From Cavia porcellus (Eukaryota; Chordata; Mammalia; Rodentia; Caviidae), in contig NW_026947506.1 of assembly GCF_034190915.1 (NCBI RefSeq), forward strand, positions 9,423,501 to 9,487,500: a DNA stretch of 64,000 nt. Direction: 5' to 3'. Position 1 is the first letter of the stretch; each line of letters begins with the position of its first letter. The notes beneath the pieces were generated by a model. That model was not told the DNA's origin, made no database searches, and saw only the letters and a program-made list of their open reading frames with translations. The position numbers and the translations under genes were made by a program. Shown here piece by piece: positions 34,861-46,839 of this stretch.

Positions 34861-35700
34861 TCTTGCTTCTCATGTTTTTGTTTTTCCTTTACTATTTTTC
34901 TTTGCATTGGGTGGATAATTTTTAACATTTAAATTCTTTAGGCCAGGTTGCTTTTGCTTGATATTTTCTTAGCTGCTGCACTAGGTGTATCAGAATTTAC
35001 ATGAGGTTTATTATAACTTAATACTGCTGAGGTACAAAATAATATCCAATACAAGTCTATTCCTTTTCTCTCTCTTTTTTGGTCCTATTACTGTTACACA
35101 TATACAAAATCTGACAATAGATTGTCAAAATTATTACCTATTCATTTAAATATCTTTTAACTTAAAAAGATTGAGAGAAAAATATACCTATAGAATTTGT
35201 TATTTTAAGTTTCTCGCATATCGTCTCTTGTTGTCTTGATTTCTTCTGCAGATGTGAGTTCCCTTTCTGTACAACTTCACTCCCATTTACTCCTTTTGGC
35301 TCTTATGTAAAACATGCTACAATCTGTATACTAAAGCTCCAGCAATATAATTGGCTACTACTTGTTGTATGAAAATACTTATTAAGTTAGTTACGTGGAC
35401 CAAAAAATGCAAGTATGTTCTTTTGGAATCACCCACAGAATTACCTGTGCAGCACTCACTGTTTGTTGAGGTACATTCACATTATTGATGTCACTGGCTT
35501 TCAGCCTGAAGAAGTCGAGTAGCATTTCTTTTAGGATGCGTTTGTCACTAAGAAATTATCTCAATTCATGTTACCTGTCCATAGATTTCATCTTTCAAAG
35601 GTAGTTTTCCCTGATATAAAGGTCCTTTCTTATGACAAAATACGTAACATTGTTATGTACACTTACGTAACATTAATTCACTATTTTTTTCTCTTTTCAC
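34861..35700 (-). mobile_element. Old L1 5' region, antisense
   Basis: On the plus strand 'cagcctgaagaagtcgag', 'agcatttcttttaggatgcg', 'cactaagaaattatctcaat' and 'aaaggtagttttccctgata' follow the order of reverse-complemented 5' regions of old L1M elements. The left limit is uncertain. Confidence 0.5.
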
Positions 35701-35976
35701 ACCATGTTGCTAGCACTTTGCACAGGAAGCAATCATGGGGACAGCAGCAGGGCAGAGGTGAAGGACACTGAAGGCTGGTGAGGAGCCATCGCCTCCCCTG
35801 TCCCAGGGGTGGGCACATTGTTCTGAGCACGTGAGCCTCGGTGGCACTGCCCCAGCCTCTGTGCACAGGGACACAGTGCAGGAACCATGAGCCCCATGGG
35901 GCTTTCTCTGTCTCTGCACATTTGGAGTGAAGTCAGCTGGCCTTTGTAAAACACCCCTTACAGCCAAGTCCCCAGC

Positions 35977-36039
35977 GAAGAGGACCTTGCCTTAATTGAA
36001 GAGGACCTTGCCTTATTCGAAGAGCACCTTCCCTTAATT
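35977..36039 (+). repeat. 21-bp minisatellite, three units
   Basis: Three adjacent 21-bp units start GAAGAGGACCTTGCC, GAAGAGGACCTTGCC and GAAGAGCACCTTCCC. The period is a multiple of three, but no long reading frame contains it. Confidence 0.9.
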
Positions 36040-38778
36040 GCCCCTTCAGGGTCCACTTAGAATAATGGCTCTTTCTCTCCCAGGTGTCTCCCACAGGTTA
36101 GGACACATTTTACTAAATGAGTAAAAAATACTTGGCCAGATCAGCTTGCTAAATAGGGGAAAGACAGCTTCATCCATCGAGAGTGGTCTTGGTGCAGACC
36201 ACATAATACCTCTCTGCCACTGAGTTCCCAGTCTCACACATAATAGACAGAGAGGAAGGCCACGGGTAGCACCCGTGGGTCCCGCAGAGATGCAGTGACT
36301 TCCTCAAGGTGACGATGTGTGATCTGGGGTGGCCTTCTTCTATCAGAGAGCAGGAAGAGCTCAAATTTGCTGGATTGCTTCAGAGAGCCTAGAGAAATAA
36401 TATTTGATTCTTTCTCCCTTCTGTTACTACTGTTTCATAGGTAGGTAAAACTATAGAGGAGATAAAACTGTAGAGGAGATGGGGTGCCAAACTGTATTGC
36501 CTTCTAAACCTGAAAAACAATGCTATCAGCTTCTGACTCCTGCTTCTTTTCTTTAATAACATTTGATGGAGTTGGGTTTAGGGAAGCAAATGACAAACTA
36601 CACAGCGAAGAATTCTGTGTGGAGCCTTGAACCCAGGAACCCCATGTGAGCTTTGTCACTAAAAGTGGATCTTTTGGAAGAACTTTGCTTTCCTAATAGC
36701 AAGTTTGGACAAAGTCATCTTCAAACTGGCTTTCGGGCTTACAGCGGAATGTTTGAAATTTTAGCATATTCTGATTTTTAGGTTTCTGTTCTTGAAATAT
36801 GTTTCAAATAGGAATATTTGCATTCACATGTAACAGGAGGGCGTGGTATTGACGGTATGATGCATGTGAAAATCGTGAATCCCTTTAGACATAAAAATAG
36901 CAGGACTAGTCCTGTTCTCTTGTATTAATTAAGTACCTTCAAACAGCAACAGTTTTCCATGTGGGAAATTAGGAACAATGCATTGGGACTAAATTAAATT
37001 TGATAAACAGTAAATTGTATTTCATGAGAAATTCAATCTATCTTTAGGAAAATTTCAGTGAAAAGTGCTTTTTAATTTCAGGAATTTTGAAGGTGCCTAT
37101 TGTTTCTCTAAACTATTGGAAATCATCTATGATCTATTTTTATTTTCTGGGGAGGTTGAGCGCCCGAGGGGTTGATAAGTGTGGACAACAGCCTCTGTTT
37201 AAATATGGGGTCAGCTGGCAGGGGGTGACCCTCTGTGTTGCCTCAATGGAGTGTGGTTTTAGCTTGGCCACTGTTAGCTGGGACCGTGTTCCTTCCCTTC
37301 CCATCCTTTCCTGTCCTTGGTAGTAATCTTGTTCTGTGTGATGAGTTAAAGCCAATGCCTGGGGAAGCCCAGAAGAACAAAGCCTTTGTTAGTTCCAGAA
37401 GAAGAAATGCTTTCTTGGGTTCGACTGAAGCAAAGCAATTCTAGTGGAAGAGGTCTCTGTGTTCTGAAGTTCTGGCCAGTGATAGGGAGACTGCCCTGCT
37501 GTCTGGAACCACAACCAGTGGCTAATTACTCTGGGGTCATTTCTCCCTGAGTGTGGACAGGCCTATGGAAATGCTCCTAGGTGCAGCATCGTTCAAACCC
37601 CTCTCCCTGCAGTAAGGTAGCAGAAGTTTTTCCCCTACCTATGCAGTGAGGTAGCATAGGTTTTCCTGTGGCTGTCAGGAGAGATGGGAGAAGATTTCCT
37701 GCCTCACAGCATCCTTAGAAACCTGTATGTGACAGAGTTGGCCACTGATGACCTACAAGTATTGGGAACCAAGTGGCTGTCTCCTCAGGGGATAGCTGAG
37801 GCAGGGGACTCAAAGGTGTCTGAACTCTGGGCTGTGGTGTAGAGCATGGTGCCCTATGCATCAGAGACCTGAAGTCTTGAGGGTGTTACGGGAAATGAAA
37901 AAGCCTGAGCTGTACGCAGGGACAAAGCAGCTCTGTTCCTGTGCCACCCAGGCATCCATGGGGACAGAGGAGTCACCTGCTGTGTGGAGGTGAGTGAAGT
38001 GGCACCCACTTCTCCAGATGCCAGACTCAGCCTGAGCAACAGTGACTGTAGAGTCTTCCTGTCACGGATGAAGTGAAGGCAGCTAAGGTGTGGTGGGGTC
38101 ACCTCACTCACCACCACAGTGGCACTGCTTGGTCCTTGCTGTGGGAAGACATAAGGGGCCTGGAGCACTGAGTCCACTGTGTGCAATTGACCTGCTGTTC
38201 CATATCACAGCGGTTCTGTGCTCTTGTTCGAAGCTCTGCCTTGCAAAGGCTATGTAACTCGATTGGTAGGTGATATTTGATCATTTTGTCTAAACCTAAT
38301 AATAGCTGTGAATATTTTTTGAGACAAATGTTTTAGAATCTCACTGTTGAGAATATAGATTACTTTTCAATTTTCGGTCATAAATGATGTGACTCTGACA
38401 ATTTGAAGATATTTTAAATTTTTCCATAGGATGTTTCCAGAAACTAGGATAAATATCCAAAGTTCTACATCAAGGAGCTCACTTTAAAAGCCCCACGTCT
38501 TTGTGCCCGCTTGGCCACCACCGTGTCCCTGTCCTGGCTCTGAGCAGTGGTGGATGATGAGCAGTGGTCACAGATGTGATCTTCATTTCTTTGGCTGGAG
38601 TTGAATGAAGCTCCCTGAGCCTCACTGGCTACTTGTGTTTACCTTCAGGAGCTACAAGTTCATACTGCTCGCTTCTCTGACACTGGCACCTTTGCCTTAA
38701 TTTGTGCATTCTGGTGCATCTGCATGATATCATGTTTGCCACATTGATGGGCTGAGGGAAGAATGGCAGTGGGGTTTT

Positions 38779-38887
38779 TTTTTTTTTTTTTGGTCTTTTT
38801 CGTTTTTATCAGTACCAGGGATCGAACTCACGACTGCCTGCTTGTAAGGCAGGCGCTTACGCCGCTGAGCTAAACCCCCAGCCCCTA
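38779..38887 (-). mobile_element. ID-like SINE, antisense, with target duplication
   Basis: The plus strand shows poly-T, then 'accagggatcgaactcacga', 'ctgcctgcttgtaaggcagg' and 'cgccgctgagctaaaccccc'. Flanks CAGTGGGGTTTT (38767-38778) and CAGTAGGGTTTT (38888-38899) are a 12-bp target duplication with one mismatch. The element sits about 65 bp upstream of the OR13A1 reading frame. Confidence 0.85.
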
Positions 38888-38951
38888 CAGTAGGGTTTTG
38901 AGGGACTCACTTTGCTCTGTTCCCCTGAAATCATGTGGAGATGACATGTGA

Positions 38952-39905
38952 ATGGTTCCAGAAACAGAGATTGGCCCAAAGATGATGAGTAACCAGACAC
39001 TGGTGACCGAGTTTATCCTGCAGGGCTTCTCAGAGCACCCAGAGTACCAGGTGCTCCTATTCGCCTGCTTTCTCTCCCTCTACACCGTGGCCCTCACTGG
39101 CAACGTCCTCATCATCCTGGCCATTTCCCTCAACCCTGGGCTGCACACCCCTATGTACTTCTTCTTGTTCAACCTGGCCACTATGGACATCATCTGTACC
39201 TCGTCCATCATGCCCAAGGCCCTGCAGGGCCTGAGGTCAGAGCAGAGCACCATCTCCTATGGGGGCTGCATGGCCCAGCTCTACTTCCTCACATGGGCCG
39301 CATCCTCGGAGCTGCTGCTCCTCACAGTCATGGCTTATGACCGCTATGCTGCCATCTGCCACCCCCTGCATTATGGCGCCATGATGAGCAAGGCATTCTG
39401 CAGCCTGCTGGCCACAGGCGTGTGGACGCTCTGCGCCTTCAACACAGCCATACACACAGGGCTGATGCTACGCCTGGATTTCTGTGGCCCTAATATCATC
39501 ACCCACTTCTTCTGTGAGGTGCCCCCTCTGCTGCTCCTCTCCTGCAGCTCCACCTATGTGAACAGCATCATGATCGTCCTGGCGGATGCCTTCTATGGTG
39601 TCCTGAACTTCCTTATGACCATCGTGTCCTACGGGTTCATCATCTCCAGCATCCTGAAAATGCGAACTTCAGAGGGGAAGCAGAAAGCCTTCTCCACCTG
39701 CTCTTCCCACCTCACCGTGGTGTGCATGTACTACACTGCTGTCTTCTATGCCTACATCAGCCCTGTGTCCAGCTACGATGCGGAGAAGAGCAAGCTGGCT
39801 GGGGTGCTGTACACTGTGTTGAGCCCCACTCTGAACCCCATTATCTATACTTTGAGAAACAAGGAGGTCAAAGCAGCCCTCAGGAAGCTTTGCCCATTTT
39901 TATGA
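38952..39905 (+). CDS. OR13A1: Olfactory receptor OR13A1
   Basis: This is an intact single-exon class II odorant receptor of 317 codons plus TGA, a seven-transmembrane GPCR acting in the olfactory cilium membrane. Marks in order: N-glycosylation NQT at residue 14, GN in TM1 (GNVLII), LHTPMYFFL at TM2, MAYDRYAAICHPLHY at TM3, SYGFI in TM5, KAFSTCSSHLTVV at TM6, and PTLNPIIYTLRN in TM7. The frame starts with MVPETEIGPKMMSNQTLVTE. Human OR13A1 has a related VPET...MMSNQT N-terminus, so the upstream Met may be used, but starts at 38982 or 38985 (MMSNQT) would give the usual OR length of 306-307. It is divergent to ALOX5, as in human. The start is the only uncertainty. Confidence 0.93.
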   Translation: MVPETEIGPKMMSNQTLVTEFILQGFSEHPEYQVLLFACFLSLYTVALTGNVLIILAISLNPGLHTPMYFFLFNLATMDIICTSSIMPKALQGLRSEQSTISYGGCMAQLYFLTWAASSELLLLTVMAYDRYAAICHPLHYGAMMSKAFCSLLATGVWTLCAFNTAIHTGLMLRLDFCGPNIITHFFCEVPPLLLLSCSSTYVNSIMIVLADAFYGVLNFLMTIVSYGFIISSILKMRTSEGKQKAFSTCSSHLTVVCMYYTAVFYAYISPVSSYDAEKSKLAGVLYTVLSPTLNPIIYTLRNKEVKAALRKLCPFL

Positions 39906-42900
39906 AATTAATTTATGTGTTCCATGGGGGCAGATACTGACCTTCCCATGGGTCTGATGAGCCAGGTGTATGCCAAAGGTCAGTGAGCCCCCTTCCTGCG
40001 CTGTAGAGGTGCATGAGCAGGGAGGAGCTCAGGACGCAGGTGCTCTGGGGCTGGCTGACAGAGGACAGTGGCTGGGTGTGAGTCTATGGGCTTTGTAGAC
40101 ATGGGGTACCCTAAAGTGCCCCTCGGTTATATCAGAGCTTACAGGGAAAGTTCAACGGTAGAGAAAAAAAATCTGTGATGTACCCTTACAGCTATGGGCA
40201 ACTCTTTTCTGTTCCTTCTGCACAGTCAACACTCAGGCATAAATCCTGAAATCATACCTAGAATTTAGATATATGCACCTGAAAAGAGCAGGGAACCATG
40301 CGTAGACCCCACAGCACATGGAGAACATTAGACCGAAGTGCTGTAGAGTGATCACTGCCCCTACGACGCCTTCTGTGCCACTACAGTTACTTCAATGTTC
40401 CCCTTGCAGCTCCTTCAACTTCAAAAATAGTTTCTGACTGTGATGTGAACTATCATTCATGCCTTTCCCTGTTCTTCTTTCCAGAACTCTGGTTTAACAA
40501 GTTTTTAGGGTCATTCCTTTGCTTTAGCTGTAGAAATTCCAACTTTGACACCTCTTATGTATCAGAATGCACCTAGGAATTGCTGACAATTTTTAATCAC
40601 TCCCTGGCTTTGGACTCAGGTTGTGAGCGTGTAATCAGAAACTGCAAGAACAGGACAATACAGGATATATAATTTATAGTATTATTTATAATGGTCACTC
40701 ATTGAGTGAAATACAAAGAAAGTGCAGGAAATCTGTCCACATGCTAAAGACCTGGAGTATCCAGCGGAGGTCCTGGATATCATGGCAATAACCTATATGA
40801 GTTAAAACCTAGAGGCCATGACAATGCCTCCTATGAGTGCAACTGGGGCCTACAGCCCACAACTATGACTCATGCAAGTCTATTTCATGAACTGGGAAGA
40901 CCCAGACATCACAGTGAAAGCTACAAAGTCTGTGCCGTCAGGGTGAGGGTTCTTCACTGCAGCAAAGATATGATGTTCAAAATAAGGAACAGGGCTGCTT
41001 CTCAAAAGTACCAGAGCCATCCTCCTTGACAACAAGTTCCAGAGCTCCTTTGCCAAGCAGAACAGCTGAGTTCATATCAGGAAGCCAGCGTGGCAAGCTT
41101 CTCCTGAAGACTGAACAGCACATACCTCCCCTTCAGAGCCAGGGAGCGATGCTCAAAGTAAGGACTAGGGTTCCCCCAAAGTGAACTGCAGCTGTTCTCA
41201 GCAACAAGGTCTTGAGTTCCTCTGATGGTAACAGCCCAGTTCATGTCAGGGGAGCCTGTGTGACAAGCTTCTCCAGGAGAACCAACGGCTCCACATAACA
41301 ACACTTAGGCGAACCCACAATGCTACTCTTCCTTTTTGGTCTCCTTTTTGTGCTGGAAACTGTCCTCAGGTGGACCATCCACGCTGAGCACCACACTGAT
41401 TCAGTTCAGCTGGTGTCTAAGTCGACCACTAGCTTTTATTCCACCACAGAGGGTCTGACCTTTCTTTCTGGCCTGCAGTGGGGACAGGTAATGAAGTTAA
41501 GCTGTAATGTGTTCCACAGCTCTGCGAAACCATCACTGCTAAAGAGAACTAGACAGCAAAGCTGCTATGCCTTATGATGACAGAGGCTGACATGTGCTCC
41601 CTGCTGCTAGAAAACTCTTCTGGAACAGCCCCTTGGGCCCACGAAAGGTGCCAGAGGGCAGATGGGTATCTTAGGTGTATCTTTGTGATAGAATAAAAAC
41701 ACATACTGTTTGCATCCTAGACAGAAGCTGAGAGTAGATTTGATATTTAGTTTAGAAATGATGAGTATTCTGTAGTCTTTCACCAGTATTTCCCTTACCT
41801 CTCTGCAAGAGCACACTGATTTGCAGCATGAAATTCAGGAATTTGATGAATTGAAGCTGACTGGGACTCAGGGTCATAGATTGTTACAGACGACGTCTAA
41901 CGCTTCCGGATAGAATTCTGATCCCCAGATAGTGTGCCATCACCCTCCGTATTCTCTAAGTCTTCCCAATAAACATGCCCTTCAACACTACCACCCATGA
42001 GTCCACACGATCACTACCTGATCTGAACATGGTTTGGAGACTATTTATTGAGAGATTCATATTAGTGTCTTACAATGTTTACATTTCTACATTTCAAAGG
42101 GGATTAGAAAGCGAGAAAGTACTTAAGGCAAGTGTCAAGTGTTTCTTGCAGTGGTCACAAAACGAAATATGTGACTTGATCTATAGTCTTTGGCAGCTTC
42201 AGGCCCAGCTAAGTAGCCCCAATACCCAGGATCATCAACCTACCAAGGCAAAATGGGGCACAGAGGGCTGGAGTGATGGTGGTATTGGGGATCTCAGAGA
42301 GGGTGTAGAGATAGCTCTGGATTGGGGTGGAGGTGGTCTGGGTTCAGGTTCAGATTCTTTCAGGGGTTCCAGGCCCATGTGAGCACTAGTTTACTTCTGA
42401 GTATAGAGAGGAGAGGACAAGCGTTCTGTGACAGCAGGTCATTATTCTTGGGCACTGCTGAGGACAGGATGGTGGAGGAGGTCTTGGAGGTCCTAGCCTT
42501 GCTCTCTGCCTGGCCCAGGCTGTCTCAAAGGTGGATAAGAGGGATAAATGTGGGGACCACACAGTAGGAACTGGGACAGCTGTGAACGTGGCTCTCCAAA
42601 GACGACCCAAGGGAGAAGACATGGGGTGGGTGAATGAGAAGCCAGTGCCATGGTTGCTGACACAGACAGTGGACTTGAGTACTCAGGAGCCTTCCAGCAA
42701 TGAGCAAGGCAGTGTCTACCAGGAAAAGCTGAGTAAGGCAGAAAAGACTTCCCTTAGCTCTGCACCCTCTCTTCCCAGAGCCTGTCTTTTTCAGCCTCGT
42801 GGGTTTTTCTGCTCTGCAAAGATAATGGGTTCATTTTGGGCTCCAGATTGCTCCTTGTCTTCCTGCTTCAGTGGCTCCCCTGTTTTGGGCTCTGCCCTGT

Positions 42901-43545
42901 TCTTGTGCCTTTGGGCCCTCTGCAGGCCACAGTTGCTCACCCGGCAGTTGTGTGGGTGCAGAAAGGACATCATTTCCATGGGAGCACTTGGGTTTATCTT
43001 TACAGGGACATGCATAGAATTTCATGACCTGACCAAAAACTCAGACTTTGCTCTGGAATCTTCATGCAGAATGTCATGGAGACTTTGTCTCAATCTCCTG
43101 CTTAGCTGAGGCAGAGAAGCCACTCTCATTTCTTCTTAAAGTCACCTCAGGAGAAGTTCTTTGATTCCTGATCCTTGCCATTTTGCAGGCCACACTCTGA
43201 GCTGAGCTCACTGTGACTTCACAGGCCCATGTCTCCTGGAGCTACCGTGATGGTGATCCTTAGCTACATCCCTGTGCTCCACTTGGGGTGAGGACAGCGT
43301 GTCTTCTTCAAATGGCTCACAACATGCTTTGTGTCCACCCAACTCAGGCAGATGCCTCAGTGTTAGAAACTAGGCTGCATCGTAGAAATTCTATGGAGCG
43401 GACTACAGCACTGGAGACAGGTTCTGCTGTGCCCTGAACTGGTCCTCAGCATGAGTGTGACACAAGGAGGAGCCCTGGCTCTTGAAAGTAGCCTGTCTTT
43501 GTGCTGGATTCACAAGAGCCACATAGGTTAGCTCTTGCTTTGTCT
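39698..43545 (+). repeat. Inverted duplication, arm 1
   Basis: From the TM6 codons of OR13A1 to about 43545, this segment matches the reverse complement of 60967-64000 along its length. Checkpoints: 39932-39970 with 63720-63760, 40500-40613 with 63110-63220, 41660-41920 with 62650-62890, 42240-42380 with 62170-62300, and 43480-43545 with 60967-61040. An LTR-like insertion (40622-41448) is present only in this arm. Beyond the OR13A1 3' end I recognise no gene in it. Confidence 0.85.
40622..41448 (-). mobile_element. Unnamed LTR-like repeat, copy A
   Basis: On the minus strand it runs from TGTGGTGGAATAAAAG (41448) to CGCTCACA (40622). It aligns over its whole 830 bp with 56768-57604 on the plus strand. 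TG...CA ends and the single-copy form suggest a solo LTR. It contains two tandem units of about 165-170 bp, each with a 'ggagaagcttgtcac' or 'ggagaagcttgccac' start. Arm 2 of the inverted duplication lacks it, so it inserted after duplication or was lost there. The family was not recognised. Confidence 0.6.
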
Positions 43546-45654
43546 TCACTGTGAGCTAAATGTCTCTTGTGTTCCTGGAGCTGTCTTTCCTTTTGAAAAC
43601 TGTACACAGAAGACAGAGGCCAACTAGAACACTTCCTTTTTCTGAATTATGATTATGATGGGCAGATATAACCAGGTAGCTCCCTCAGCTGGGCTTTCTA
43701 GGATGCTACCATTATGTTTGATCTGCAAAACCTAGTTGTCCAAATCACCCATGGCCTTCACCCAGCTTTCTACATGTTCCTCAGCCCCACCACGATGTCC
43801 ATGTCCTCTGCCTGCTGGTGCAGAGTGGCGCCCATTCCTCTGCTCCTCTGGACCTAGTCCAGGTGGAGTTGTGATTGAGTTCCTTGGCAGCCATGTGCTC
43901 ATTATTAATCTAGTTACTCCCCAAACCCAACTCTGGAACTTGGATTGGGATTCTCCAAACACTATCCTTTCTGCCCCTGGGTTGAGGGGGGGTGCTGAAG
44001 TAAGCTGGAATTCGAGGAAAGGATGGGTACCTACACTGTCTTTTGGGACCCTGCTCTATCAGTGCCACCCTAGTGGTTCTGTGACTGTACTGTGACTTTG
44101 AGTCCAGAGATAACTTCTGGGTGCAGTTTCCACACTGGCAGGAGCAGCCTGTCAGACCCTCAGGTACCTGGTGCACAGTCACCAGAGTGGCTCCTCAGAG
44201 GCCTGAATCCCACTCAGTAGGACCCCTGTACTGGGGCCAGAGGCAGAGTTCATAGAGCAGTGGGCGTTCTCCAGTAATGTGGGTTTTCCCAGTAGGCATA
44301 GGGGTACCAGGAAGACCAGGACACCATGAAGGCAGGCACATGTGCTGCAGAGACTTGTGACATGCTCAGCAGAGCCCCCATCCTGGCGGTTACTGTCAGT
44401 GCTCCTAGCTTGGCCTCTCTTTCCCTGGTCACAGGCTATGGAGCTGCCTCCCAGGCATGACCTCTTTTGTCACTTTGGTGTCTCACCTGTGTCTCTACAG
44501 TTCTTGAGCTCCAGTTCCCTCCACTGGCCCCACCAATTATGCTACATGATGAGGCTTCTGCTTGCCTACCTGGTCTCCAAAGACTGCAGACCACTCTAAC
44601 TTTTAGACAGCTCAGTGTTGCTCCTGGCAGCTTGGTCTGATAGGTCATACCCTACTCCACCTGTTTCTCCTCACAGGTGATACTGGCCTGCTTCTGTGCT
44701 TTCTGTCCCAGACTAGAGTCCCTCATCCTGAGTGTGATGACCTTGGATGGTGCCTCCTATGAGAAGGAATTGTGCTCTCAGGCTTTCACTCCCAGATGTC
44801 CTGCCTCAGCCTCCAACGTGGTCCATATGCTCCTCCTGGCAGGGCTGGGCTTCAGGGGCATCTGGATGCTCCAGTACACATCCTCTCCTGACCAAACTCT
44901 TGTTTCAATGCTTGTTCCCTTATCTTCCAAAAGATGAATGGCTATGGTTGTGTCTTTCAGCTGTACCCACCACTGGTGGTGCAGGGAGCAGCCTCCTTCT
45001 CTCTGTTAGACTTGGAATTAATAACTGCAGTTTCTGGAGAATTAGCCATTGTTCTACAGTTGCCTTCACTTGCTTCCTGAGGTCCTTGGGAATGCACACT
45101 CACCTCTGCCCCTCCTGACTCATCAGGAGGCCCCAAAGCTGGGCACACAGACCAGCCCATTCGGGTTTCACATCCAAGGACACCTCATCCACGGTCTCCA
45201 TCAGCCCTGTAGTCACGGGTGGAGGAATCTCATTCTCACTGCTGGAGCCTTAAGAGGACTTGAAGATTGCAGTGCACTGTGTATAGACAAAGTGAAACCA
45301 AGTTGAAGGATCAAAATATGTCATAATAGCCATGATTTACTCCTGAAAATATGGCTGTTCAGCCAAGATGAATCACATGGTTACCTCAGTCCAACTGTGT
45401 CACTTCCTTCCTCCCTTCCTGCTGGCTTTTTGCCCTTCCACCTAGTTACGAAAACAAGTTAACAAGAGAAATAAAATGCTGTGATGAGCAAGGAGTCCTG
45501 CTCCTGGCAAGAGAGTCCTGCCTACTTGTAGAGGTCAAAGAGGACCTCCTGTATCTAGCCATGAACCCGAAAAGCAAAGTGTCACTGGGAGCTAGGTTGT
45601 GGTGGGGTGGAGCAGGGAGAGGATATTCCAGGACTAGGGGGTCCTAGCAAGAGC
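43546..45654. other. Unassigned sequence between arm 1 and L1
   Basis: About 2.1 kb of unique-looking, moderately GC-rich sequence. Several 70-120-codon frames exist on both strands, but none has a recognisable domain. Isolated words recall OR proteins (near 43760 and 44710) but spacing and order do not fit an OR. Confidence 0.5.
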
Positions 45655-46806
45655 TTAGGGCAGAGCAAGAGTAGCAGTTACGAACAGCAGAAGGAATCCA
45701 GAGTGGGTGATCAGGACCAAAAGATGATGAGAAAATGCCCAGCTTACCAGTGAGTACCAGGAGGCATACATAGGAGCCATTTTTCCCTTGATCCGTTGGA
45801 CAATATTGTTGACTGTTGGTTTGTCACAGATAGATTTTGTCAGGTTGAGATACTGACCATCTATTCCAATTTTCTGTAGAATTTTTATCATGAATGGGTG
45901 TTGGACTTTGTCAAAACATTTTTCTGCATCTTTTGAGATGGTCATGACTTTTCTTCTTGGCTCTATTAATATGGTGTAATACATTTTTTGATTTACATGT
46001 GTTAAACCATCCTTACATCCCTGGAATGAATTCCACTTGGTTATGGTGTGTAACCTTTGTGATGATTTGCTGCATTCTGTTTGCCAGTATCTTACTGAAG
46101 ATTTTTGCATTTATATACATGGGAGAGATTGGTCTATAATTCTCTTTCTTAGTTGAATCCTCCAGTTTTGGTACCAGGGTAATGCTTGTTTCCAGGAATG
46201 AATTTGAGAGTATTGCTTCCCTCTCAATTTCATTAAAAAGTTTGAGAAGTAACAGTGTTAGGTCTTGTTTAAATTTCTTGTCGATTTCAGCAGGGAATCC
46301 ATCAGAGCTCTGGTTTTTCTTTGTTGGTAGGTTTTTAATTTCATCTTTGAGCTCATTGGTTGATATTACTTTATTTAGGATTTTTATGTCTTGATTCAGC
46401 TTTAGTAATTCATATGTACCTAGAATTTTTCCCATCTCTTCTACATTTTCTATCTCATCAGAACACAAGTTTTCAAAATTGATACAGGTGATCTTATGGA
46501 TTTCCCCAGGGTCCATTGTTATTTCACCCTTTTAATTCATAATTATGTATATTTGAGTCTTTTTTTCCCTTTTCTTGATAAAGTTGTATAAGGGTTTGTG
46601 AATCATTTAATCTTTCAAAGAATCAATTCTTCCATTCATTGATTCTTTGTATTGGTTTCTTTGTCTCCAATGCATTAATTTTTGCTCTGATCTTTATAAT
46701 TTCCTCCCCTGTACAAGTGTTTGGCTTAGCCTGCTCTTCTTTTTCTAGAAGTTTAAGGTTCACCATTAAATTGTTTATTTTTGCTTGCTCTGTTTTTTGA
46801 TATGGA
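45655..46806 (-). mobile_element. L1 ORF2 reverse-transcriptase fragment, antisense
   Basis: Two overlapping minus-strand frames (46516-46013 and 46110-45655) encode L1 ORF2p reverse transcriptase: SSDGFPAEI and [19 protein letters not shown] in the first, KDAEKCFDKVQHPFM (motif A region) in the second. They are in different phases, so a frameshift lies between about 46013 and 46110. Sequence 46520-46806 continues upstream ORF2. The catalytic YADD region is absent because the copy is truncated near 45700. Confidence 0.85.
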
Positions 46807-46839
46807 TATTTATGCAGTCAGTGTGGCCAACCTATGATA

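Larger units (their letters stand above)
31901..38778. other. ALOX5-OR13A1 intergenic region
   Basis: This region is 6.9 kb. The CpG island runs to about 32330, then the sequence becomes AT-rich with L1 pieces (32690-33060, 33410-34860, 34860-35700), a 21-bp minisatellite (35977-36039) and mostly unique sequence from 36050 to 38750 without a recognisable gene. Short tandem duplications occur near 36447-36480 and 37610-37665. Confidence 0.7.

Noticed and set aside
42531..43109. 192-codon frame in arm 1 with partial counterparts in arm 2 (61411-62231)
   Set aside because: Arm 2 carries the similarity in different frames, which argues against selection on the protein. The shared words follow from the DNA duplication. 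No domain is recognised.
43700..44940. Weak OR-like words (near 43760 and 44710)
   Set aside because: The TM2-like and TM3-like words are about 950 bp apart instead of about 150 bp, in different frames, with no other OR motif. Probably chance.
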